Positions 15,995 to 24,703 of a stretch of DNA of 64,000 nucleotides are shown here, in pieces; the stretch's first letter is position 1; each line of letters begins with the position of its first letter. A program made the translations under genes and the position numbers. The DNA is from Gammaproteobacteria bacterium. GTDB lineage: Bacteria; Pseudomonadota; Gammaproteobacteria; UBA6429; Thiohalophilaceae. The DNA is taken from the NCBI GenBank assembly GCA_016125505.1, contig WGLP01000007.1:186001-250000 (forward strand), written 5' to 3'. The notes beneath the pieces were generated by a model. That model made no database searches and was not told where the DNA came from. It worked only from the letters and a program-made list of their open reading frames with translations.

Positions 15995-17476
15995 ATGTCG
16001 TCATCGGATAAAGTCTTTAGACCGCTTGCTGCGGAATCGGCGCCGCGCGTGGCGTGTTGCGATGCGGTGCATCTGGTTACCGATTTCATACCGGTGTTCG
16101 ATATCCTGTGCATCGTTTCCGCTTATTTTCTCGGTATTTTATTCCATGACCACTGGCAGGGCTCGACGGGAAACTCCATCTACTCCGGCAGTAACTTTAT
16201 TCAGGCTGCGCTGATCGCCGCCCTCCCGGCGCCGTTCATTCTATATAATAAGCACTTCGGCAGTATTGCCAGGCGTGAGGATATGGGGCGCCTGCTTCGC
16301 TCCCATCTTCTGCGCTATGCGATTTTTGCGGCGTTTGTCCTGGCCCTGGATCTGTTCACGCCGGCATTAGATGAGTTTCCGGCAAAAACGTTGCTGTTCT
16401 GGGTGATGATCGGCTTGGCCTTGACCTCGCTTGTGCGGGTCGTGGTCGCGTTCGCAATACGGCGTTTGAAATCGCGGGGTATCAGCACGGAAACGATTGC
16501 GATCGTCGGTGCCGGTCGGGTAGCGGATCGTCTCGTGAAGGCCCTGCAGCACAGCCACGGTGATACTGTTGAGCTGGTCGGGATATTCGATGACAAACTC
16601 AATAATCGGCCGGCCAGTACCGTCAAGGCAGTCGGCAATATTGCGGATTTGCTCGAGCTGGGTAAGACCCGCAAGATCGACTGGATCCTGTTGGCACTGC
16701 CGCCCACTGCGGAAAAGCGCGTACTCGAAATCATACAGCGTCTGAAGGTGTTGTCGGTGCCTATTGGGCTGTGCCCGGAAAACGTCGGAACGACCTTACC
16801 CTATCGCACGATCGATTTTGTCGGGGACACCGTGCCGGTCAGTCTCCTTGTGGACCGCCCCATCAAGCGCTGGGACGCGGTGATCAAAACCATTGAAGAT
16901 CTCACTATCGGCGGGATGATTACTTTGGTTGCATTGCCGGTGATGGGTCTGATCGCACTGGCGATCAAGATCGACAGCCGGGGCCCGATCATCTACAAAC
17001 AAAAGCGCCATACCCTGAACAACCAGGAATTTTATATTTATAAATTCCGGACCATGCGCTGGAATCCGACGCCGGCGACGGACACCCTGAAGCAGACCAG
17101 CCGCGATGACGATCGGATTACGCGGGTCGGGCGTTTCCTGCGTGCCTCAAGTCTGGATGAGATACCACAACTGTTTAATGTCCTGAAGGGCGACATGTCA
17201 TTGGTAGGGCCACGCCCGCACGCGATCAATATGCGTACCGAAGAACGCCTGGGCAATGAATTGACGGCGACCTATGCCCATCGTCATCGTGTGAAACCGG
17301 GCATGACCGGCTGGGCGCAGGTAAATGGTGCACGCGGTGCGACCGATAATAGTGCGCAGCTTTATCGGCGGGTGCGACTGGACCTGGAATACATCGAAAA
17401 CTGGTCCGTCATGCTGGATCTGAAAATACTGGTACAGACATTCGGCGTTGTCGTTAAGATGACAAACGCCTTCTAG
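15995..17476 (+). CDS. Polyprenyl glycosylphosphotransferase (WcaJ/EpsB-like initiating enzyme)
   Basis: 493 aa. Transfers a sugar-1-phosphate from a nucleotide sugar to undecaprenyl phosphate, the first step of exopolysaccharide repeat assembly at the inner membrane. N-terminal TM helices (about 25-145) are followed by a CoA_binding_3/Rossmann-like domain ([16 protein letters not shown], about 165-290). A re-entrant helix and the bacterial sugar transferase domain follow ([55 protein letters not shown]). All catalytic motifs are present. It opens the exopolysaccharide locus. The donor sugar cannot be read from sequence. Confidence 0.92.
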   Translation: MSSSDKVFRPLAAESAPRVACCDAVHLVTDFIPVFDILCIVSAYFLGILFHDHWQGSTGNSIYSGSNFIQAALIAALPAPFILYNKHFGSIARREDMGRLLRSHLLRYAIFAAFVLALDLFTPALDEFPAKTLLFWVMIGLALTSLVRVVVAFAIRRLKSRGISTETIAIVGAGRVADRLVKALQHSHGDTVELVGIFDDKLNNRPASTVKAVGNIADLLELGKTRKIDWILLALPPTAEKRVLEIIQRLKVLSVPIGLCPENVGTTLPYRTIDFVGDTVPVSLLVDRPIKRWDAVIKTIEDLTIGGMITLVALPVMGLIALAIKIDSRGPIIYKQKRHTLNNQEFYIYKFRTMRWNPTPATDTLKQTSRDDDRITRVGRFLRASSLDEIPQLFNVLKGDMSLVGPRPHAINMRTEERLGNELTATYAHRHRVKPGMTGWAQVNGARGATDNSAQLYRRVRLDLEYIENWSVMLDLKILVQTFGVVVKMTNAF

Positions 17477-17553
17477 GTCGCGCCTGCTTAAATCGCCGAC
17501 CTGTCTTCTGAGCATTGTTCTCCCCCGCTTTATCCACCCGGCGTAGCTGCTAT

Positions 17554-17584
17554 GTGCGCTAACGAACTTAGTACGTTGGCGCAC
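17554..17584. repeat. 11-bp hairpin (third related GTGCGCTAACG site)
   Basis: GTGCGCTAACG (17554-17564) pairs with CGTTGGCGCAC (17574-17584) with one G-T pair. It lies in the 211-bp gap between the two phosphotransferase paralogues, about 100 bp before the second start. Confidence 0.45.
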
Positions 17585-17687
17585 AGACATTGCAGCACCG
17601 GATGAAGGTATTCTGTGACGCACTGGTGATTGCCAAAGTATTTTGGCATGTGATGCGTACAACTGATTATTGAATGGGAGGTCGACA

Positions 17688-18668
17688 ATGAACGAAGTAC
17701 AATCCGGCAAACCCGTTTTGAATTACAATGTGGTTCCGATGTTCAGCGGTCTGCTGCGAATCATCGATTTCCTGATTCTTCTGCTCGCGGTATTTCTCAG
17801 TATTGCGGACAACGCCCCGGGTCTGGGCGCGCAAGGCTTTTTCAGCAATTTCGTCCTGGCGGCCCTGATTGCGGCCATACCCGGTCCGTTCTTCCTGTAT
17901 GACAGGCATTTTGGTGCGATCATCAGTCGTGGCCGCTTGCGCCAATTGCTGCGTTCGCATTTGATGCGCTTTACGTTCTTTGCCGGCTTCGTTGTGGTGC
18001 TGGGCAGTCTCAGCCCGGCACTCAACAGCTTCCCGGCGAAGGCCTTTATGATCTGGGCGGTGGTGGGCGCAGGCCTGACTTCGGTCGCCCGTCTGGTGAT
18101 GGCGTTCGCCACACGGCGTTATCAGCGGCGGGGTGCCTTGACGGAGGTCATCGCCATTGTCGGCGCGGGTGCGGTAGCGGATCGCCTGGTCGAGACCTTA
18201 CGGCAAAACCACGGTAACACGGTTGAGTTGCTGGGCGTGTTCGACGACAAACGCCTGAACGCGCCCAGGAGCAAGATCAAGGCGGTCGGTAACATTGCGC
18301 AATTGCTTGAGCTGGGCAAGACGCGCAAGATCGACTGGATCCTGCTAACCCTGCCGCCCACGGCCGACCGGCGCATACTGGAGATCGTGCAACGTCTCAA
18401 GGCCCTGTCCGTGCCGATTGGCTTGTGTCCGCAACACGTCGGGCTGACGGTGCCGTATCGTATCGTTGGTTACGTCGGCGACAACGTGCCGGTCAGTCTG
18501 CTGGCCGATCGCCCTGGCAAACGCTGGGATGCGGTCTTTAAATCCACGGAAGATTATTTGCCGCGCTGGATAATTACACTGGCACTGTTGCCGCTGATGG
18601 CGATCGAGGCCATCGCCGGTAAATTTATCAGGCCCGCTGTTGTCCGCGAGCGGAAAAAATATGGATAA
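17688..18668 (+). CDS. Truncated paralogue of the glycosylphosphotransferase, lacking the transferase domain
   Basis: 326 aa from ATG 17688 (GGGAGG upstream). It matches the preceding protein through its TM helices and Rossmann-like domain; AIVGAGAVADRLVETLRQNHGNTVELLGVFDD and [15 protein letters not shown] have near-identical counterparts there. It ends right after the re-entrant membrane helix, where the catalytic domain should start. The end is clean: the stop overlaps the next start by 8 bp. It cannot be a complete transferase by itself. A regulatory or scaffolding subunit is one possibility, a neutral duplication another. Confidence 0.85.
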   Translation: MNEVQSGKPVLNYNVVPMFSGLLRIIDFLILLLAVFLSIADNAPGLGAQGFFSNFVLAALIAAIPGPFFLYDRHFGAIISRGRLRQLLRSHLMRFTFFAGFVVVLGSLSPALNSFPAKAFMIWAVVGAGLTSVARLVMAFATRRYQRRGALTEVIAIVGAGAVADRLVETLRQNHGNTVELLGVFDDKRLNAPRSKIKAVGNIAQLLELGKTRKIDWILLTLPPTADRRILEIVQRLKALSVPIGLCPQHVGLTVPYRIVGYVGDNVPVSLLADRPGKRWDAVFKSTEDYLPRWIITLALLPLMAIEAIAGKFIRPAVVRERKKYG

Positions 18669-19452
18669 GCTGGTACTGCGGCTTGATAACAAAAATACCG
18701 CGGAGTTTACCGAGGTGGCCGCGCGCTTCGGTTATGATCAGTACGGTTATGTCGTCACTCCGAATGTCGATCACATCATTCGCTTGTCAGAAGACGCGTC
18801 ATTTCGCGAACTCTACGCGGACGCCGCATACACGCTGCTCGACAGCCGTTTTCTGTCACATCTGTTGCGTATTACCCGGCGCTACCGGCTGCCGGTGTGC
18901 ACGGGCAGCGACCTGACGGAAACGATCCTTGGCAAGACGGTGAATTCGGACGACCCGCTGGTACTCATTGGCGGCTCTGAACGGCAGGCGAAACAGCTAT
19001 GCGAGCGGTATAACCTGCGCGAGCTGTATCATTACAACCCGCCGATGGGCTTCATTCACGACCCGCAGCGGGTCGAGGCCTGTCTGCAATTTATCGAGAG
19101 TCACAGTCCCTTCCGTTACTGTTTTCTGGCCGTGGGGTCGCCGCAGCAGGAGATGCTCGCGCGGCAACTGAAGCAGCGTGGGGTCGCGCGCGGACTGGCA
19201 CTCTGTATCGGTGCCTCCATCAACTTTCTCACCGGCGATGAGCAGCGTGCGCCACAATGGATGCAGCGTACCGGCACGGAATGGCTGTTCCGTTTATTGC
19301 AGGCGCCCAGGCGCATGGCCAGGCGTTATCTGATTCGGGGGCCGCGAATCTTTCGACTCTTGTTGAATGTGGAGATTGTCTTGCGCGATGTCCCCGTACC
19401 GAATCAGATGCAGATAAACGCCGCGGTTACCAAGGGCGTACAGAACGCCTGA
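18661..19452 (+). CDS. WecG/TagA/CpsF-family glycosyltransferase (GT26)
   Basis: 263 aa from ATG 18661, overlapping the previous stop. It adds a sugar to the lipid-linked primer made by the initiating enzyme. Motifs visible: VVTPNVDHIIRL near the N-terminus, LLDSRFL, VLIGGSERQAKQL, HYNPPMGF, FLAVGSPQQEML and LCIGASINFLTGDEQRAPQWMQRTGTEWLFRLL. These cover the family's length and conserved order. The overlap with the truncated paralogue suggests translational coupling. Confidence 0.92.
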   Translation: MDKLVLRLDNKNTAEFTEVAARFGYDQYGYVVTPNVDHIIRLSEDASFRELYADAAYTLLDSRFLSHLLRITRRYRLPVCTGSDLTETILGKTVNSDDPLVLIGGSERQAKQLCERYNLRELYHYNPPMGFIHDPQRVEACLQFIESHSPFRYCFLAVGSPQQEMLARQLKQRGVARGLALCIGASINFLTGDEQRAPQWMQRTGTEWLFRLLQAPRRMARRYLIRGPRIFRLLLNVEIVLRDVPVPNQMQINAAVTKGVQNA

Positions 19453-19460
19453 GTTGCTGC

Positions 19461-20582
19461 TCACTGAGCGGGTTGCTGCATCCACCGGGTGTGTAAACGG
19501 CCGTCGTCGTCGAAGCGGTATTGCCCGTCCATCCAGCCCTTGCCAAACAGTATCAGCGATTGGTCATAATAATTGGGCGACTCGTTATCGACATCCGCCA
19601 GGCGCTCGAGTTGTTTGGCCAAGGCCGCCTTATCATCGAGCGCCGCCAGATACGGCAAGACCGCCGCCGCGAAGCCGATGGGTGAATAGCTGGATTTCAC
19701 CGCGATACCGTTTTGCGGGTTCACTTTCTCCGGTGGCACTCCGGTCTCGCGTATCAGCCTGGCGTAACCCGGCAACAGGCGGATCAATTCGCGGCCGCGT
19801 GCACCGGACATCCCTGCCCACAGATAGACACGGATGGCGTCGTAACTGGCTGAGGGTGGCGCCTCGGTGTCCGGCATAACGGTACCGTCGGCATCGACGA
19901 CAAAGATGTCAGGCGCAATGCCGGCGCTGAAGATCTTTGGCGCCATCCGCACATAGTTGTCCCAGATGGCCTGCCAGGGACCTTGCGGATCGGCGGCAGC
20001 CAGATAGCGAAACAGAAAACCGGGCATATAACTGGTCACGATACGAAAGCGGCCGTTGGCGAGTTTGAAACCGTAGTGTCCGGGCAGGAGCAGGGCGCCC
20101 GTACCCGCTGTCGCAACAGTCTCATCGCGCTGGATGTTGCGCAGCAGTTTGTGCGCTGTCTCGGCATACGCCGGGTTGTTCCAGATGCGCGCGGCCTCCA
20201 GCAAACTGTAAGCGATCCACAGGTCGGCATCGGAGGCCGGATTACGGTCCTTGATGCCCCAGCTGCCGTCATTGCGCCGACCCCACAACCAGCCGGGCAG
20301 TTTGTCACCCAGTTGTCCATCGGCGAGATTATCGGAGGTCCATTTGAGAATCGTATCGAACTGCTGACGCTGATTCGCGACCAGGGCAAAAAACAAACCA
20401 TAGGCCTGTCCTTCGGACGTGCTCTTTTGATCGAAGGTGATGTCGATGACACGCCCGTCCGCCTGCACAAAGCGATCGGAGAAATATTGCCATAAGGGCC
20501 AGCCAGCCGATGCCGTGTTACATCCATACATGCCGCACAGTAAAAGCACCAAACCGATGCTGGCCGTTTTTACCTTGCGCAT
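19461..20582 (-). CDS. GH8 endoglucanase (BcsZ-like)
   Basis: 373 aa, exported by an N-terminal signal peptide (about 1-26). Family GH8 inverting glycosidase of the cellulose-synthase-associated type. The proton donor region is SEGQAYG with Glu57, and ASDADLWIAYSLLEA (about 117-129) carries the conserved Asp pair. It cleaves beta-1,4-glucan or a related polymer in the periplasm. It lies convergent to the WecG gene and in tandem with a GH5 gene inside the exopolysaccharide locus. No bcsA was found in the window, so the substrate may be this locus's own polymer. Confidence 0.9.
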   Translation of the reverse strand: MRKVKTASIGLVLLLCGMYGCNTASAGWPLWQYFSDRFVQADGRVIDITFDQKSTSEGQAYGLFFALVANQRQQFDTILKWTSDNLADGQLGDKLPGWLWGRRNDGSWGIKDRNPASDADLWIAYSLLEAARIWNNPAYAETAHKLLRNIQRDETVATAGTGALLLPGHYGFKLANGRFRIVTSYMPGFLFRYLAAADPQGPWQAIWDNYVRMAPKIFSAGIAPDIFVVDADGTVMPDTEAPPSASYDAIRVYLWAGMSGARGRELIRLLPGYARLIRETGVPPEKVNPQNGIAVKSSYSPIGFAAAVLPYLAALDDKAALAKQLERLADVDNESPNYYDQSLILFGKGWMDGQYRFDDDGRLHTRWMQQPAQ

Positions 20583-20765
20583 GTTGTTCTCCGGTCCATA
20601 GACGATAGGCCCAAGAATTGAACCTGAAAAATAAACCGGAATGGATCACACGGTCTGTGCGTTATCTGACAATGCTACCCGGGCGTGTTAATGGTTTGTT
20701 CCACACGGGTTATGCGCCGGGTGAGCGGCGTCAGGCAGCTGCGGTAATGTCGCAACAATCCCGTG

Positions 20766-21992
20766 CTATTGCACCCAGGTCGGCGCACTGAGTGGCGCGC
20801 TGGCGCCCCATAACTTGTGCAACAGTGCCATCTTGTCCTGACGGACTTGCAGATTGTTGTCAAGGATGCCGCCGGTGTCGCCACTGTTCGGGGTGTAGCA
20901 CCAGTAGAAGCCGTCACTCATCCCTTTGCTGAGCAGGTAATCCACGAAGGCGTTTTGCCACAGCACATCCTGTTGCCCGCTGGTGCCCTGGCCGTATTTG
21001 CCACCCCATTCGCCAATGACAACGGCATGGGCGGGATAGAACTGACCGAAGAGCGTCTCCCAGTCCGCGGCCAGATTGTTGGGATAATTTGCTGCACTGA
21101 AGGTCGATTTGACGTAGACATCCGGACCGTAGGTATGCGGCGTCAACACCAGTTTGTCGGCCGGGATATTCAGCGGCTGGTAAGCCTGCGGTTGAAAGTC
21201 CTCGCCCCAGTTCATCGGGACGTTCTTTTCCTTGCCGTCAAAGTTACCGTTGATGCCCTGCACAAAGATCAGGAGGTTGGGGTTGGCTGCCAGGATTGCG
21301 GATGCCGCGGATTCTGCCGCCGCCTTCCAGTAATATTTCGGGTCGGTGACGTTAGGGTCACCCGTACTCCAGCGCACAATGCTGTTGGGTTCGTTGTCGA
21401 TATCGATGGCCATAAAGTGACTCAGGTTTGCATAGCGCTTGGCGACAAACACAAGGTCACGAATCCAGTCCGCCTCGGTGTAGGCCTGGTTGTTATACAT
21501 CAGGTTGAAATCGGCCGGGTTATCGATGAACCAGGTCGGATACTGGCGCTTGTTCGTGACGCTGTGAAAGTCGAGCAGGACATACAGCCCCTGACGATCC
21601 GCTTCGGCCATCCACATGTCCAGGACCTGCAGCGGCGTCTTACCGATGATGTCGGCGTTGAGGTTGGGCTCGACATAACTCAGTTGATTGACGGGCGTCG
21701 TGTTGTACAGCGTGTCGGGTACGAACGGTACACGGACTGCGTTGAAGCCCAGGCTTTTGATCTGGGCAATTTGCTCTTTCCAGCCCATGCTCCAGATGTA
21801 TTCGGGTTGCAGGATGTCTGCGTTAAAACCGTAGTGGCTGATCCCGCGGATCTGGATGTGCTGGCCGGTTGCGTCGTAGATCTTTCCCTGATTGACATAA
21901 AAACCGCTGGCCAGGGCCTGCGCCGTCGTAACCAGCATGACGATACTCAGTAAAAGTGTCTGCCAAAAACGGTAAGTGCGATTCGTGTCCAT
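20766..21992 (-). CDS. GH5 endoglucanase (cellulase family)
   Basis: 408 aa with a Sec signal peptide (about 1-28, ending ALA-SG). A retaining beta-glycanase TIM barrel: IRGISHYGFN, FNAVRVPF, LLDFHS, IDIDNEPNS with acid/base Glu201, PHTYGPDVY, and VIGEWGGKYG with nucleophile Glu328. No carbohydrate-binding module is present. It is upstream of the GH8 gene on the same strand, with 183 bp between them, and divergent from the chain-length gene. Cleavage of the exported polysaccharide during biosynthesis or release is the likely role. Confidence 0.9.
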   Translation of the reverse strand: MDTNRTYRFWQTLLLSIVMLVTTAQALASGFYVNQGKIYDATGQHIQIRGISHYGFNADILQPEYIWSMGWKEQIAQIKSLGFNAVRVPFVPDTLYNTTPVNQLSYVEPNLNADIIGKTPLQVLDMWMAEADRQGLYVLLDFHSVTNKRQYPTWFIDNPADFNLMYNNQAYTEADWIRDLVFVAKRYANLSHFMAIDIDNEPNSIVRWSTGDPNVTDPKYYWKAAAESAASAILAANPNLLIFVQGINGNFDGKEKNVPMNWGEDFQPQAYQPLNIPADKLVLTPHTYGPDVYVKSTFSAANYPNNLAADWETLFGQFYPAHAVVIGEWGGKYGQGTSGQQDVLWQNAFVDYLLSKGMSDGFYWCYTPNSGDTGGILDNNLQVRQDKMALLHKLWGASAPLSAPTWVQ

Positions 21993-22479
21993 GTGACGCC
22001 TCTTTATTAATTATGCTTGCGAGTTGCGTAGGATAACGGTTCAATCGTGACTATTCACGCTTCTCTAAAAAAGTCTTGTACAGGATGAGAAGTACGTCAT
22101 GAGATGAGAGTGGGCGAAGTAAAATAACTCCCGGGCTGACCTTGAAACGCTATCGCGCCATCGGAGCATGTGCACCATTCTGGTTACTCAGCGCGGTCAA
22201 CAGAATGCAGCAGATAAAAATATGCACCAAAGTAGTACATTTATTCCTGGTGTGGCAGCACCGACTCAATCGAGAAAGCCTTCTATCCCAAATTCGTATG
22301 TACGACGGCGCACAGACGATGACCCGCATAGACCTATAAAACGTGTATCAAATGAGTCGCGCAAATCCAAAATTCTGTCGGTGAGTTTGTATGTTCGCAA
22401 AGGTCAGGCTGATTGTAGATTACAGAGGACATGATCCCCTGAGTTACAAAGCAACGCCTGTTTGTAAGGGGTACGGTGC
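21993..22479. promoter_or_regulatory. Divergent intergenic region of the exopolysaccharide locus
   Basis: 487 bp between the GH5 gene (minus) and the chain-length gene (plus), so promoters for both arms should lie here. I see no convincing -35/-10 pair. The only clear structure is the hairpin at 22436-22471. A frame at 22142-22339 lacks a ribosome site and is treated as noise. Confidence 0.4.
22436..22471 (+). promoter_or_regulatory. Hairpin covering the ribosome site of the chain-length gene
   Basis: TTACAAA (22444-22450) pairs with TTTGTAA (22461-22467), and CCCC (22436-22439) can pair with GGGG (22468-22471) beyond a 4-nt bulge. The AAGGGG is the Shine-Dalgarno for ATG 22480 (8 nt spacing). 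The structure would hide the ribosome site, so translation of the downstream operon may be controlled by a protein or RNA that opens it. Confidence 0.5.
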
Positions 22480-23916
22480 ATGAGCAGACCCGGCACATTA
22501 CCTTCGTTGCCACGGCATGATAGTGCCCCCGTGATCACGCCGATGGTCCCCCTGAATTTTGTCTATCCCGGTTTGTCGCTGTCGCAGATATTTTCGATCA
22601 TCCGCGGATACTGGAAGATCAGCCTCATTATCGTTACCGTTGTGCTGGCCTTGACGGTGGTTGTGCTGAAAGTTTTGCCGCGGATGTATACGGCGGAAGT
22701 CACGTTAATGGTTAACTATGAAGTTAACGACCCCCTGAACGGAAAAGAACTGCCAATCAATCAGCTCGGCAATTACATCGCCACGCAGATAGAGTTGTTG
22801 CGTAATCAGGAACTTTTGTCCGAGGTCGTCGATAAACTCAATCTCACAGCGAATCAGGATTACGCAAAAGGCTATACCGGGAAAACCGGCACCCTGAAGC
22901 AATGGGTGATTGAGCAGTTAGGTAAAGACCTGACGGTATATCAGGGCCAGTTTGGCAGTCAGCTGATCTACGTGAGATTCTCGGCAAACAATCCGTATCT
23001 CGCCGCGAAGGTCGCCAACACGATCGCGGAGATATACAAGGCACAGGACGACAAGCGTGCCGTCAGTGAACCGGTTGAACGTTCGGCACGCTTCGCCCAG
23101 CAACTGAGTGAGCTCAAGACCAACGTTGACCTGGCACAGCAGAAAGTCACCGATTTTCGCAAACAACACAATCTGCTCGATGACAATAAAGGTGACGTCG
23201 ATGTTGTGTTGCTGTCGACGCTGGAAGGGCGTTTGTTGGAGGCACGGAATCAACGGCGTATCGCCGAGGCCCGCGCCATGGGGGATCCCTCCGCAACGGA
23301 TTCTGTCCTGGGTTCCCAGGAAATTCAGGCCTTGAAGGCCAGGCTGGCGGATCAGGAACTGCAACTGGTGAAGCTGGAATCGCGTTACACCCCGGAACAT
23401 CCTGACCTGGTGGATCTGAAGGCCTATATCGCGGCTACCCAAAAGTCGCTGGCCGATGCCGTGAAAAAATATTCCGCCAATGGCCAGGAGGAATTGAATG
23501 TCGCCAAACAGCTGGAGAAGAGTCTGGAGGTGGCCGTGGCAAAACAGCGTGCCAAGGTCCTCGCCAACGGCAAACTCCAGGACGAGGCAACAAAATATGT
23601 GCTGGCGCTCAAGTCAGCACAGGACGCCTACAAGAGGGCGCTGGATGACTACGACAAACTCAAATTCTCGAGCAGCAATCATAAATCCAATGTCAATTTC
23701 ATCAGCCGCGCCACACCACCGCTGAAATACAGCAAACCAAAAATATTCAAAGGCCTGCTGCTGGGCGCGGTGGTTGCGTTTGTGCTCGGACTAGGTCTTC
23801 CTGTGGGGTATGAACTATTCAATCGTCGCGTGCGGTGTCGGGATGACCTCGAACGCGATTACGGGATTCCGGTGCTGGCAGAATTCGGCGCATCGTCAAT
23901 GAGGGCAACCGCATGA
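22480..23916 (+). CDS. Chain-length determinant / polysaccharide co-polymerase (Wzz, EpsF-like)
   Basis: 478 aa. TM1 at about 45-67, a long periplasmic alpha-helical region (about 200-400, with repeated coiled-coil heptads), a Pro-rich segment, and TM2 at about 425-447, followed by a short cytoplasmic tail. This is the Wzz/PCP2 plan controlling polymer length and export. The ATG is preceded by the hairpin that overlaps its ribosome site. It starts the run of mostly overlapping genes reaching 33995. Confidence 0.9.
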   Translation: MSRPGTLPSLPRHDSAPVITPMVPLNFVYPGLSLSQIFSIIRGYWKISLIIVTVVLALTVVVLKVLPRMYTAEVTLMVNYEVNDPLNGKELPINQLGNYIATQIELLRNQELLSEVVDKLNLTANQDYAKGYTGKTGTLKQWVIEQLGKDLTVYQGQFGSQLIYVRFSANNPYLAAKVANTIAEIYKAQDDKRAVSEPVERSARFAQQLSELKTNVDLAQQKVTDFRKQHNLLDDNKGDVDVVLLSTLEGRLLEARNQRRIAEARAMGDPSATDSVLGSQEIQALKARLADQELQLVKLESRYTPEHPDLVDLKAYIAATQKSLADAVKKYSANGQEELNVAKQLEKSLEVAVAKQRAKVLANGKLQDEATKYVLALKSAQDAYKRALDDYDKLKFSSSNHKSNVNFISRATPPLKYSKPKIFKGLLLGAVVAFVLGLGLPVGYELFNRRVRCRDDLERDYGIPVLAEFGASSMRATA

Positions 23917-24647
23917 AAATGTACGCTGCAAACGACGGGTCCTTGAGGCTGAATAAGAATGACAGCCATGAGACGGAATCCTCATACGATTTCATCCCGA
24001 TTAAGGGTATGTTGATTCCCAGCCAGCAACTGGCCATGGCAAACAGTTCTTACGCCTATGACCGGCGCTACGAAAAAGTCCTGGCCTTGCGCACCGAATT
24101 GCTGATGCGGCGCCAGTCAACCGAACAGGCATACATGATGGCGATATTGAGTGCGTGCGCAGGCGAGGGGCGTTCGCAACTTGCCGCCGAGCTGGCCATC
24201 GCCTTTGCCAAGATGAATCGGCCGACCCTGCTTATCGATGCGGATTTCCGCCGGCCGAAACAGCATGTCCTGTTTTCCACGGATAACCACAGCGGCCTGT
24301 CGCAGGTTAAAGAGTCTGACGAAACGCCGGACCTGTTCGGCGTGAAGGACCTGCCGCAGATGCTGGTGATGACGACGGGCGAGATCCCGGACAATCCCCT
24401 GGAATTACTGTTGAGTGAAAAATTCGCATTGATGATCGAGTATCTGCGCGACAATTTTGAATTCGTCGTGATCGATACACCGCCCGTATCCAAATTTTCC
24501 GATGGCCTGGTCATCGCCAATCTGGTCAGTAACGTGATAACGCTCAGCCGTGCAAAACACACCTCCTACCGGCACATGCGCGATATGTTACGCCGGCTCT
24601 CGGCAACGAATTCTCAGATACTTGGGGGCGTGATAAATCATTTCTGA
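23913..24647 (+). CDS. EpsG/CpsD-type tyrosine-kinase-like ATPase
   Basis: 244 aa, overlapping the chain-length gene by 4 bp. Cytoplasmic ATPase partner of Wzz. Walker A is SACAGEGRS, with Arg where most P-loops have Lys, as in EpsG-type proteins; Walker A' is LLIDADFRRP and Walker B VVIDTPP. The usual C-terminal tyrosine cluster is absent: the protein ends GGVINHF. Autophosphorylation as in Wzc is therefore doubtful. Confidence 0.85.
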   Translation: MKMYAANDGSLRLNKNDSHETESSYDFIPIKGMLIPSQQLAMANSSYAYDRRYEKVLALRTELLMRRQSTEQAYMMAILSACAGEGRSQLAAELAIAFAKMNRPTLLIDADFRRPKQHVLFSTDNHSGLSQVKESDETPDLFGVKDLPQMLVMTTGEIPDNPLELLLSEKFALMIEYLRDNFEFVVIDTPPVSKFSDGLVIANLVSNVITLSRAKHTSYRHMRDMLRRLSATNSQILGGVINHF

Positions 24648-24703
24648 TTTATCCGCGGCATCACGCACATCCGGTGCTTCAGGCGGCTTATGAAATCATA
24701 ATC

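Noticed and set aside
20817-21953. 378-aa frame opposite the GH5 gene
   Set aside because: It is the antisense of a catalytic GH5 gene with intact active-site residues; long antisense frames are common at this GC content.
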